This document shows, in pieces, positions 21,805 through 33,900 of a DNA stretch of 64,000 nucleotides (the stretch's first letter is position 1; each line of letters opens with the position of its first letter). The notes beneath the pieces are model-generated. The model was not told the origin of the DNA and made no database searches. It worked only from the letters and a program-made list of their open reading frames with translations. The DNA comes from Lepisosteus oculatus (lineage: Eukaryota; Chordata; Actinopteri; Semionotiformes; Lepisosteidae). The DNA lies in NCBI RefSeq assembly GCF_040954835.1, contig NC_090697.1, positions 7,824,501-7,888,500 on the forward strand. The letters are read 5' to 3'. The position numbers and the translations under genes are program-made.

Positions 21805-21937
21805 ATGACCAGCGAAACGACCCCGAAGTACGTCGAAGAAGACAACCGAGAGGACGAGGCGACATACTACTACGACGACGACGACGACCTCGACGCCTTC
21901 ACGGACGGGGAGCTTGGTAGTAGCTGCGATGAAGGGG
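21805..21937 (+). CDS. RRAGD: RRAGD coding exon 1
   Basis: Encodes residues 1-44 plus the first base of codon 45: the poorly conserved acidic N-terminus with [13 protein letters not shown]. The donor is GAAGGGG|GTAGGA, phase 1. The acidic but unalignable N-terminus is normal for RagC and RagD orthologues. This exon is GC-rich, as expected next to a CpG promoter. Confidence 0.88.
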
Positions 21938-24900
21938 GTAGGACACTTTCTTTTCCACAACTTCCTAAGGTCATACAAAACATTTAAAGATAACGACACG
22001 AGCGAGCATTGATTATGATACACATAACGGAGTTCTTTCTTTCGTTATCTTTGGAAAGTTACATTTTTTAAAAAAAGAAGAACTCTCTTTAGTTCTGTTA
22101 CCGTAACCTAAGATATTGGGTAGTCGTGTCATACGTGTGGAACCAGACCGCCACAGGAGAAACGTTGAGCGCTACTATGACGCTACATTTTGCATGCAGG
22201 AAATGACTTTTGAAGTGCTTGAAGACTGTCCGAGGGCTTGTCCACAGGGGACTGACGGAAGACAGACTCGCTCCTAACAGCTGCGAAACTACAATTCAGG
22301 AGCGCCCTGCCTTCAAATGTTTACCTACTGTAAACTGGGGTATCATGATCAAGTTTTCCCTTCGTGAGTCCCGGTTTGCCGGAATCTGAAAAGAGAAACG
22401 ACACATTTAAAAAAGCAACCTTTAAAACATCCCTTAGGTGTGTAGTGTACAGAATGCAGTTCATTGGAGTGATGGTAGCATATCGCACACATCTCTCCTC
22501 TCACTCTGAAGCCCGTCATCCAAAATGCCCGTCACCCTTGTCCCACATTTACACAGGGCTCTCTTGACTCAATTGAGGGCTCAGGAATTGTTTTGAAATG
22601 GATCAGTTGTATTACCAGGCTCTAGTCAATGCTTCGTGTAGTTCTCCATTCTTTGTACTGTATGTGGTTAGGATTGTGAAGTTACTTTTATACAGTATGT
22701 GGTGATGTGCCAGTAGATTCCTGATAATTTAAAAATACTGTCGCACACCCAAATATGATGGAATGGTCTAGTTTTCCCTAAACACTTCATATGGAAACAG
22801 AGAGCTGCTTTTGACCAGATTTCACAAAGAACCAGTGTGGACAGTCATAAGGACTGCTGTATGCCTGGGGTTTCTGATTGATACTCAACTGGTGCAAAAA
22901 GTATAGGGTCACCTGAACGGACTCAGTGAAATGTAGCAAATTAGGGAAAGATTAGAAAACGTTCAGATTTCTGTCCATTTGTGTCCATTCAGTCATAAGC
23001 ATTTCCAAAAATATATTAATAATAATTATGGTTGCAGTCTTCTGTTCCACTGTCTTGTTGAACAAGTTCCATGTCGACAAGAGACTGGAGAGACCTGTGA
23101 ATTGATTTTAAACGTTGCTTTTTTTTCCCAGTTAAATTCAAATTTTCCAACTAACATCTTGCTTCGTTATCATTATCTTCTCTGAAAAAACGGGCCTTAA
23201 ATCAACACATCAGCTTTCTGAGGCTGTATCTTGATGTGGGAGAATGGGATGATATTAAGCCATTTCCCCTAACTGTGTACCACAAAAGCAACACTAGATC
23301 TTTGTTTTACAATATTGTACTGCAGGGACATACAGTACACCGTTTTGACAGTCCCCTCTCATATACTAGCTGTTCTTGGATCTGAAAATTTCAGACATGT
23401 GAATGTTGAAATGGCATCGGCGCGAAGTTGAAGACTTGGTGTTCTATTAAATTATTTAAACAGCTTAAATGTGCTGTTTTCTCCCCTTAACAGGAGTTTC
23501 ATTAGATTTTTCATGTGACTTTAGTTTAGTTTTTCAGCACTGCATGTATTTTTGGATTGACCAGTTCCAAATACTCTGTTTCAGGATTGCAGTGTTGCAT
23601 TTTATCTGCACCTTTTTGTGGTTGTACTGTGCTTGCTGTGTCAAGGGGAGATGTTGTTATTCTGTAGATCAGGAATCAGTACACCATAAGCAAAAGTGAT
23701 CTTTTTGTATGTATTATATTCTAGGGTTTGATATTGATTTCTAAGAACCAAATTTCCACGATACACGCCAAGACGCTATTTAAAGAATCAGTGGAAAATA
23801 ATGTAGTACACCTGATGCTTGCATGTCTAAAGTAGCACTTGTATAAGAAAGTACCACAAGTCACAGAAATTGTAGAAAAAAAACACAAGGACTTTCATCA
23901 CAATAAGATCTTTGTGCACAGAACACATAGAAAATAATACAGCTATCGAACTGCAAATACCTGTATAATCTCCAAAAATTAATGGATACAAACTCCTGAC
24001 ACTTGAAGTAGGTAACAGTAGATTATGTCAATTAAACATTACCATATAAGTTACACATAAAACAAAACTGGCTTAAAAATTAACTCAGGGCACTTACAAT
24101 TACATCAATTACACTGTAGGAAGCCAGACAAAATACAGTAGTTCCACAGTTCACCCCTTTGGGCCAATAGAAATGAAATTCTAGATCTGTTGTGCTTCTT
24201 TTTTTAACAAATGTTTAGTCAGATTTCCCTTTCTTTTAAACAAAAAAAAAACAACAACTCTTTGTCTCTTTGTTCCCAATTATGATGGTTAAAGTAGTAA
24301 CTCCGGCATCCTGACGACACTTTTATCCCGAACACAGTTAGCTACTGTAGGTACTCTTGTACTTGCTCACGTGTATAGCAGTGGTATACCGTCTGGGATT
24401 TGAAGCTGCTGCCTTCCCATTAGGTAGTGTTGAGTCCTCACTACTGTTCCACACTTCTTCCTCCAATACGAGCTTTCCGGCACAAGGCAGGACAGTCACC
24501 CTTTCAGATCTCTTTCCTGGGAAAGCTTGGGGTGAGAGTAAGCAATGGCTGTTGGATTTTGCTCCAATCTGGAGATGGCGTGTCCCAGAAGAAGACTGAC
24601 TCTCAGTTGAGAATACATAATATTCACCTGCTGTTGTTTTTTATCGTCAGTCCAGACTGGTGACACTTGAGGTGGGATTTGGGATGTTGTTGTCACGGAT
24701 GTCGGAAGGGGCGAACCGTGGAATGGCAGGAGAGCGATAAAGACCCTATGCGTGGCGGCGAGACGGGGGTTAGCCCGGGCTCAGCTGTTCAGGAGAAGCC
24801 GTGTAGAAACCGATGCCCTCAGGCCAAGGACAGGAGTGACCTGGTGCTAGGCGGGTCTCAGGGCAACTGAACACCAATGCCGAGCCAGGAGCAGAGCAGA

Positions 24901-27900
24901 AGCAGGAAGTAAATAGGCTACACAACAAGACACACTGGAAAGACATGAATAATCACAGGGACCTAGGGACAGGAGAGAAGTAGAGTGTTCTCTAGGTGTA
25001 CTGGGCGTGAAGGTTGTAATTTCAGTTTAATTAACTTTATTAGTTAATTTAATTATATTCAATATGGCCACTGAACCCAGACTTTGTGAACATAAAGCCA
25101 GTGGTAGTTTCTGTAGATGCTGTACAGTAGCTGTGATGCGGCCTTTCTTTTGGCAGTGTGGATGAACACGGCTGATTTTTATTAATCCGATCAACACGCT
25201 AGAGTACATGACAGGTTTATTGCACAGGCGTTACACTTGAGCCTCTGTCAGTCATTGTGGACATATTTGCCTTAATAAACTCAGAGGAAAAAAACAAAAA
25301 CTGTAACTTAAAATGGAAAAAAAATAGTATTTTCGTCTTTTAAGATCATTCTTTTTTTTGCATTTTTAGTTACAGTTTTTGTATTGGTCTGCACAGTTTC
25401 ATCAGACTTCTGTTGAAAACTTACTGTTCTGTTGAAGACTTACTGTTCAAAAAGTAAATCTGTTTTAAAAGGTAATGGAAAATAAGTTAGGTTCTTGGAG
25501 AACTGTGCACTGATAAACTCAATTGAGTGTATATAGTGAAAAGATTTTCACTTTTTTAAAATTAAATCGCCATAATGCAGTCAAATGATCGCATGCAACT
25601 TAATACAATTTTGAAATCCAGAAAATGCTGCAAGCCCTGAGAAATACAGAAGTCTGATGAATCTCCTGAAGTTGCAGCTCTATTCATGGTCCTCATTTAA
25701 GATTGGTCAGGGTAGCTAAATATTCTCAGTTATGCTCTAAGGGGATGTTCAGTATGTGCTCATTTCACAAGCTGCTAATGCATTTGGCACTGGAGTATAG
25801 ATGAGCAAAAACACATTTAACAGGCTAATATGAGTGTTGTGCTTCTCCTAACTGCAATAGCACTGTAGGATCAGAAAGAATTAAAACATGCTTTTTTGCA
25901 AAAGCATTTATAGTTAACAGATCTGCTTTAAAAAGTCTCACAGTGAAGCTGAATGTCGCTTAATGAGCACGGTCTACACTTGGCTCTGAAGAAGGGCGGC
26001 ACTGTAGAGTATTTTGAAATAACCATGTGATAAAATTAAACTAGACTTGTTTACATCTCACTTCTATGTTCCTGTGAAAGAAGAAAAAGAAGAGGTTGTT
26101 TGTCTCACGTTAAGCTGATCTATTTGCAGGCTTTAAGATCTTCTTTCTCAGACTTGAAGCTGCTGTCTAGTTCCAAAAAAAGTTTTTTAGGATTTATGTT
26201 GTAAAATGGACCAACACTGTATTTCCCAGTACCCTGGCATGCTTTCTAGCCTGGGAGCAGAAACAAAGGGTGGATTTAAAAAAACATGATATACTATTTG
26301 TAGATAAGGAATCTGGCAGAACTCTTGTTTGTTAAATGCTGCAATATATTCCACTTAATTCTCCAGGTCACAGTTTCTAAATTGATCTGAGCATGTGATT
26401 GGAGGAACATAGAACTCCCTGCGTTGCTGAATGGCATTGCAGCGTACTGTATGCTTATTATTGAACAGGTGAAGGTGAATTATATGCTGATAAATAGGGA
26501 AATGCAGCATTTTTGTCTGGAGCGCCTGCTCTGGGTGCGAGGGGGTCTTGTTAGAGAAATGTGCTCTGAGGCAGATCCTGCGTTAAAAAATGCTGGATGA
26601 TGTCAGCCTGGGTCCATGGGGCATCCACTGTCTCGCAGACTTGGACAAAACTGGGGCCACTGCTGAGCAGGGGCCTCTCATCCTGTGAAAGGGGAAGTTG
26701 AGAGGGTATTGCAAGAAGATTAGTGTTGTTTTGACTGAGTTGTTTTTTGTCCTTACCTGTCCTGAGGAACAGAGCTTGGACAGGAGAGCCCTGACAAAGC
26801 TGGTAATAAAAGGAAGATGTTGTGGAGCTGCTTGCGGTACAAAGCTCTTGGCTTCTCCGATGGGACAGTCGGTGTGTGGGAGCTAAAGGAGGGATAACAG
26901 TCTTTTCAGCCTGGAAGTAACCTTAACATGCTCCTGCGCTGCCAACACAAGTATGACGCAGATCTCCGCTCGTACGTCTTGTAACTGTTTTCGTTCTGTG
27001 AGCTTTTATCCAGAGTAACTTACATTTTAGTTGGGTATGTAAGTTGCACAAAGACAAGGAGGTACCTTGCTCATGGATACAACATCAGCTTTCCTAGCTG
27101 GGACCTGAATCCACAACCTTGTGATTATAAACCCACAGTCCTACCTCCTCACTTCCAGATTCTTTCATCTGGAATTTCCTGGCATGGCCTAATGTTTGTT
27201 TTTAGCTCTCTTTTCATTAGTCATACAAAGATAAATACTGATCTCACTGTCAGCCTAACACCTGCAGTTTTTAGCAGAACTAATGATGTCAACAGAGAAT
27301 ACAGTGGAAACCCACCTTTCTTTGTAAAAGCTGTAGTTGTAGAGATAATACATATCGGAACCTTCAAATGTAGGTAAGAAATGCTCTTATGAGTTTAGCT
27401 CATTATCAGACTGTCTGGACTAAGAATCAAGTTTGTTTTCCCTTTCATCCCCTCAGATCATCTTTTCATGATCACTGTAGTAACTTTTGTACTTGCAGTG
27501 GAGAGGTCAAGACCATGTGTGTGTCATCTTGGGGGTGTAGTTGTCAGAGCACGTGCTTCCTGAGAGCATTGTGAGCCCCGAGCGCCACTGAGACAGCTAA
27601 AGGGTTGAAGCAGCAGGTGTCCGTCAGGCATTGACAGCACTGGCTGCTTGCTATCCCCAGAGTCTCCGCTGTGTGGTGGGATGAGGACCCACAGGCTGTG
27701 TAAATCCCACCCAACACCAGTGGTACAGTCCACAGTCCACTACTGACACAGCCCCGATTCGATTTAGTACTGCACCCCGGAACAAGCCTCTTTCAACCAC
27801 ATGTAGGCTGGAGTCATTTTACTAATTACTATTGACAGGTATAAGGAAACCATCTAGAAAGCAGAGCAGTCTTGAAAAACCCTTCTAGTGTTATTTTATA

Positions 27901-30900
27901 CAGTAGTTAATTAATTTGTTTCATCAATATTTCCTATCTTGGCATTATATTTTTGCAGTGTTTTAAAATGTCATAGAAACCACCGGATACCTGCTCCGCT
28001 CAGATGACCAGCGTGCCTACTGCTGTTCCCCAGACCTTGTACTGTAGATCAGCCAGCTGTTGACACTTGCTGAAAATTTACCACTGCTCGAGTAACGCTT
28101 GGTCTTGCTGAAGAGAGAAGAGTCAAACTTTAGTTTATGTTAGTTCTGCACGTCATCCATCCATGCCTTTTCTGACAGCTTTATCCAATATAGGATTGCA
28201 GGAGAGCTGGTGCTTAACCCGGCAGGCAACAGGCTTAAGGCAGGAGGCACACTGGACAGGACATCAGTCCACTGCAGGGCAGACACACACACACAGGCAG
28301 ACACACACTCACACCAGGGCCAGTTTTCCCAGAAGCCATTTAACCCACCAGTATGTCTTCGGACTGTAGGAAGAAACCTGAGCACCCGGGGGAAACCCAC
28401 ACAAACATGGGGAGAAAATGCAAACTCCACACAGACAGAGCCTCAGGTCTACAGTTGAATCCGGGACCCCAGCACTGTGAGGCAGCTGCGTTCGCCACTG
28501 CACCACTGTGCTGCCTATGCAGTTTGTTTGTTTTCAACCAAAATCAAAATCAAGAGACGTTTTTTTTCCTCAAAGCGGCCTTTTCCTGTCATGAAGGTGG
28601 GGGCCGACAGCCCCTCGTTCCCGGGTCCACCCTGTCGTGCCTGCTGCCATCCCGCGGCGCGTTCTGAGCCACCGTGCGATTGTGTTTCAGTGCTGGGGCT
28701 CGGCGACCCCTTCAGCAGCGAGGTGAAGCCCCGCATCCTGCTGATGGGGCTGAGGCGCAGCGGCAAGTCCTCCATCCAGAAGGTGGTCTTCCACAAGATG
28801 TCCCCCAACGAGACGCTGTTCCTGGAGAGCACCAACAAGATCTGCAGGGAGGACGTGTCCAACAGCTCCTTCGTCAGCTTCCAGATCTGGGACTTCCCGG
28901 GCCAGATCGACTTCTTCGACCCCACCTTCGACTACGAGATGATCTTCCGGGGGACGGGGGCGCTCATTTTCGTCATCGACTCCCAGGTCAGGCTCCTCCA
29001 GAGGGGGCCACGCGGGCCCTGTAAGCGTGTGTCTTGAGTTTCTGCTGTGATGCTAACGTTACGGTACTTTCACGAGGTAACCGGAGCACATGAGGGTGTT
29101 TTTAATTCTGGCGCAGACTAAATATAATCTGTTTATTCCATCTTTTAGAATCTGGGCCAGTGCTCCCTTGTTTTCTTTTTGACCGAACCGCTTCTTAAAT
29201 TGTTTATCTGCGGCAAATAAATTAGATGACCTCTCGTGTAACACGATGCTTTCTTGGCTCAGTAGCGATCAAGATGATCATTCTGTTGAATGACATTGAA
29301 ATTCGCAAATGTTACGTAGCAGTTGGACTCGGGAAAATTCGTGATTTCCAGCCACATGTCCCAGTGCTGACCACAGTGAAAGAACAGCTGTGTCTGTATT
29401 CTGGAGTTTCACTAGCTGCACTGGCGCAGGCATACTGTAAAAAGCTCATGGGAACTCATTTGATGTGGCTGTCGAAGTCCTCAAGGGGAGTTGGGTTGAA
29501 TGTCGGTACTACTCACCTGTTTACCTCGGTGTTCTTAAAGCATGAAGCTATGCCATTGTGCCCTGGGCTGTGTTTTGAACAGGCCCTATCACATTTCTGT
29601 CTCGTAAATTAAATAGAATCTGAACTGATAGCATTTGAGAAGAAAGCGAAATACTGTACATGCATAACGCATTCTCACAAGTAAAAAAAAAACTACTTCT
29701 GATGACAAAAAACGACGCTGCCGTTGTGTACCAAATCTTTTTCTTAAGTACCGATCAACCTTTTTATGTCAAGAGGCATTCACAAGATACGAAAGTTTAT
29801 CAGCATTATTTTTTGTCCTTTTTTGCCAAATGTCTGAAATGTGTTTTTGTCCCAGTCCGTCCCTGCAAGTTTGGTTTTCCGTGTTCTTGCACAGGACGAC
29901 TACGTGGAAGCTCTGAACAGGCTTCATCTTACCGTGACCAGAGCCTACAAAGTCAATCCTGACATCAACTTCGAAGTTTTCATTCATAAGGTGGACGGGC
30001 TGTCAGATGATCACAAGATTGAAAAGCAGAGGGATATTCACAAGCGAGCCAATGACGATCTGGCAGATGCTGCTCTAGAAAGAATACATTTAAGGTAGAG
30101 TATTTTTTTTTAATGAACGTTCATATGAAGCAAGTGGTTGGGTAGCACTAGAAACTGAAGTTTTACCAAAAACTTTTAAAACGATGAGCCTGCCGCCTTG
30201 GTTCTCTTCCCTGTCCTGAGGAGTCGCCCCCAGAGGTGAAGAGAAAGATGTGTGGTTTTTATGAGCTCGGTTGTTCCTGGGCAGTGACGATAAGCCGTCT
30301 ACACACCATGCGTTTTGCAGTTGTTTCTTGATTTTTATTTTTGTAAACGGAGCCATTTTGGACCTTACAGCGAGGTACGCTAAATGAAGTAACACGTGAT
30401 TTATGAGCGAGTGTGCGAGGGCCACAAGGCTGAAAGCCAGCACCCGGTCTGTCTGTTCCTTCCCACGGCACACCGCCGCTGTTTCCGACACGCTCAGACT
30501 CGTCACCGGCCCAGGGACACGATTCACTTGGGGAACGAAGCGGATTTCAGGGTGTACTCCGAGTTGGCCCCGAAGGGCGCAGTCGTCCCCTCCGGGCAGG
30601 AGCTGCCTGCCGGGGAAACACGGAGCTCCTGCTCCCACAGTTTCTCTTCTTTTCGGGTTTTTTTTTTATGTCCGTCAAACTTAAAGAATTGAAGTACTGT
30701 AGCCCACGCAAGCAATTCCCACGTAAACAACCCTAGAGCAGCTTGTACTGTATGTGTTTCTACGCCAAATGTGCAATATGACACTTTGGTTACTCCAAAT
30801 ATACATGTAAGTAAACGACAGCTCGTTCATTTTTTGTTTCAAAAGTGACGTTTCCAAACTTCTGCGTTACACCCTTGAATGTCTGAAGGCACACTGGATC

Positions 30901-33900
30901 AAAAACGTTGGTCTGTATAAAAGATAATTAAACAGAACATCATGTGTTTGGCCCTATTTCTTCTCCATTTCTTTATGATTAAACAGATATGTACATTAAT
31001 TTCCCAAAATATGCTGTATCAGTAACATTTGAAACTTCAGTAATAATAATTATTCATATTATTCATTCTCACAACACAGTTTTTCGTTTGCCTTATCAAT
31101 ATTCATCTGATTTATTTCTTGAATTATTTGGCATTGTTTTTTTTTGCAAACCCTCAAGAAGAATACATGCATCTGCCATCCAGAGAGAAACTGAACAGAA
31201 TTTCCCTTTTGTAAAATAATATGGCAGTTCAAATGTAACACTTTAAGAAAATAAAAAAAGAAGTGTGTTGCATAACTACTCACAGTTTCTGCTCCTTCTT
31301 ATTATTGTCACTTTTGGGAATAACCTTTTGTGGTTTGTTTTCTGGGAATAACGTGGTGCTAAATCTAATCTGACATCTTTCTGCCTCCAGCTTTTATCTG
31401 ACTAGCATTTATGATCACTCCATATTTGAGGCCTTCAGCAAAGTGGTGCAGAAACTCATCCCACAGCTTCCTACACTGGAGAATCTGCTGAACATTTTTA
31501 TTTCTGTAAGTAGAACCTGACGGAGTGCAAAGTTATAAATAATGGCAACAGAAACTCATGCACTTAGAGAGGAATAAAATCTGACATGTCAGCCATGTTT
31601 CTCCAGTGCTAAACACTTGCATGTACAGAAGTTGGGCTGTAGGCACTATGGGGAGTATTGCCGGTTACCCAGTAAGTGCAGAGACGTGTTTGATTGGCTG
31701 GAAGAACGCTCTTGCATCCTGTACATCTTCACTAGGTTCAATCCTTTTCTTTTGAAATAGCATAAACATTAAGCAGTGACACAGGCATTCCTGTAGTGTT
31801 TATCAAAGCAAAAATAGTTATTTACTAGTACACGGTGCCTTGCTCTATTGTACTAATCAGACTCTCTCGTTTTTGTGATGGTATAGATGTGTTATCTGGT
31901 GCAGTTTCTTTCTTTAACATAGCATCCAGCAGTGAATTAAATAAAAGGCATCACTTACAGAACCACAGTGTGGAGAAACAATGATCATTTGAATGGCTAT
32001 ATACTGTAGCTGCAGTTTAGTTGATTTGTTTACCGAACAGTGCATTTATAGTACTCTTTTCAATACTTCAAAGAGTGTAGAAGAGGCTTAGAGGTTAATC
32101 TCCAGTAATGGTTTTAAATCTAAATTGCACATCAACTAGCTTTCTTGCCATGCTCATATTTTTATAAACCACAAAATTCAGGCGAACATTCAAATCCGGA
32201 CATACTGTATCACTTTTAAGCATTTTGAACAGAAAAGAAGTTTAAAAACTGTTTTACGTTTACCGGGCAAAAAAACTATGTAATGTTTTGTCTACTAAAT
32301 GTTTCCTTACACATTATTTTTTTCAAAAACACTCAAGTGTTCAAGACTCGTGTGTGAAGTGTATGGTAATACACGTGTCAGGACAACTGGACATGAGCAC
32401 ATTATTGCCTGGTGTGGCAGGGGGACTATGTACTGTGGTGCTTCCCCTCCTGGTCCGGGAGCACTCCTTTGTCTTTCATTCCAGCTGGGCTTTGCCATTG
32501 TTTTTTTCTGGGGGGGTCAGACAGTAGCATGAAACCTGTACCAGGTGCTGGGATGAAGCTGATAGTTTCAGTGCCTTGCTGGAATTTCACCAGTGGGCCC
32601 GTGCCACGCCAACACAGCTGACTGAGATGATGCTTGACAGCCCTTCCCACCCGTATATGTGCATCATCAATTGAAAACAGAGCGGATCTGAAAGCTATTC
32701 TGTAGGTGAACAACAATTGTAAGCCAAGCTAAAAACAACTTCCCACTCACTGCATATCTTAATATGGCAGACATAAGGCAGATTATAAGAGGAAGTCCTG
32801 CAAAACTGTTAATCAATCGTTCGGTTCACTTAGGGGGTTAATAGGCAGATTAGGAGCTCAGAAGACTCAAATGAACTGGCAGTACCCGGTCTGGGAAGAG
32901 CTGCTGTACAGGAACGTGCATACGCTACACACCAATAAAGCTGCAAGGCTCTGTTTAGACAGCAGGTGGAAGCAGACAGCAAAGCAGAAAGTCATGCTTC
33001 ACCTCCATGCGTAGCATTTCAGCCCCACTGACAAGAGATCAAACTTTAAAGCATATGATGCCGTATTCTAGCAATAGGAGATTAAAACAGTAAAGCCTCC
33101 ACTATCCCTTCTTCCCCCGTTCAGACCAGCGTTTCACAACTGAGTTCGGGTCAGAACGATCTTAGTGCTCATTTGAAATTCCCCAGAGTAGTTTGTTTTA
33201 AACTCATCAGATGCTGATTGTGTGTATGAAGAATGTGCATAGTACCGTGAGTTTGCACTGTACATGTGAAAATGGGGGGAATATGATCTCCATCTGGAAT
33301 AATAATAATATTATTGTTGTTATTATTATTAACTTCTTACACACTTATAAAGCTCTTCTCTGGACACTCTACTCAAAGCGCTTTACAGGTCCTCCACCTC
33401 TCCTCCACCACCGTCTGAACAGCCAAAATGCTCCAATACGCTCCCCGCACATCAGCTCTCAGCAGGGAGAAGAACAGAGTAATGAAGCCAGTTCATAGAT
33501 GGTATACATATTAATTGTGTATACTTGACTGTTGTTTTCTTGATTCATACCGTTACATGCGTTTAGGTTTGGTGTGGTATTTTGTAAATCGGATGCAGGG
33601 TGTGAAGTAAACTATTGCATCGTATGGAACTGCAAAGGGAGATGCCGGCTAATACTATGGGTCCGTAAATGAAACGTGTTGATGACTCTTTAAAGCCGCG
33701 TGTAATTTCTGTGGCTGATTCATGAGCGGTATTAACACAGCTCCAAGAGAATTGGTTATGTCCTGTTCATTTTGGTATTGGAAAAAATGATTCACAGATG
33801 CAAGAAACAATCTCTGAATTTATCCTAAAATGTTTAACATTGCTGGGGGTGGGTGTATGAGTTACCACAAGAACTTGCCCAAGGAGGACAAATTACAAGA

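Larger units (their letters stand above)
21674..21808 (+). other. Upstream ORF of 44 codons overlapping the RRAGD start by ATGA
   Basis: ATG at 21674 opens a frame without stops to TGA at 21806-21808, which overlaps the RRAGD ATG (21805-21807). The peptide begins MEADGSGHGGREGE. The uATG has G at +4 but C at -3, a middling context. If it is in the mRNA, termination one base after the main ATG would allow reinitiation or make RRAGD translation depend on leaky scanning. Whether the 5' UTR reaches this far is not shown. Confidence 0.4.
21938..28690 (+). other. RRAGD intron 1 (6.75 kb)
   Basis: The largest intron of the gene. It holds a candidate short-TIR element at 24691-25015, a SINE-like piece at 26990-27165 and a family A SINE at 28151-28519. 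E-box matches for MiT/TFE factors are present at 23511 and 24367. I see no additional exon. Other open frames here (for example 23469-23699) have no family resemblance. Confidence 0.7.

Noticed and set aside
28674..29024. Arg- and Gln-rich 116-codon frame overlapping RRAGD exon 2
   Set aside because: It is the shifted frame of the GC-rich RRAGD exon. The true frame matches RagD through the P-loop and switch motifs.
29226..29612. 128-codon open frame in RRAGD intron 2
   Set aside because: There is no homology signal, no codon bias and the flanking exons splice cleanly across it.
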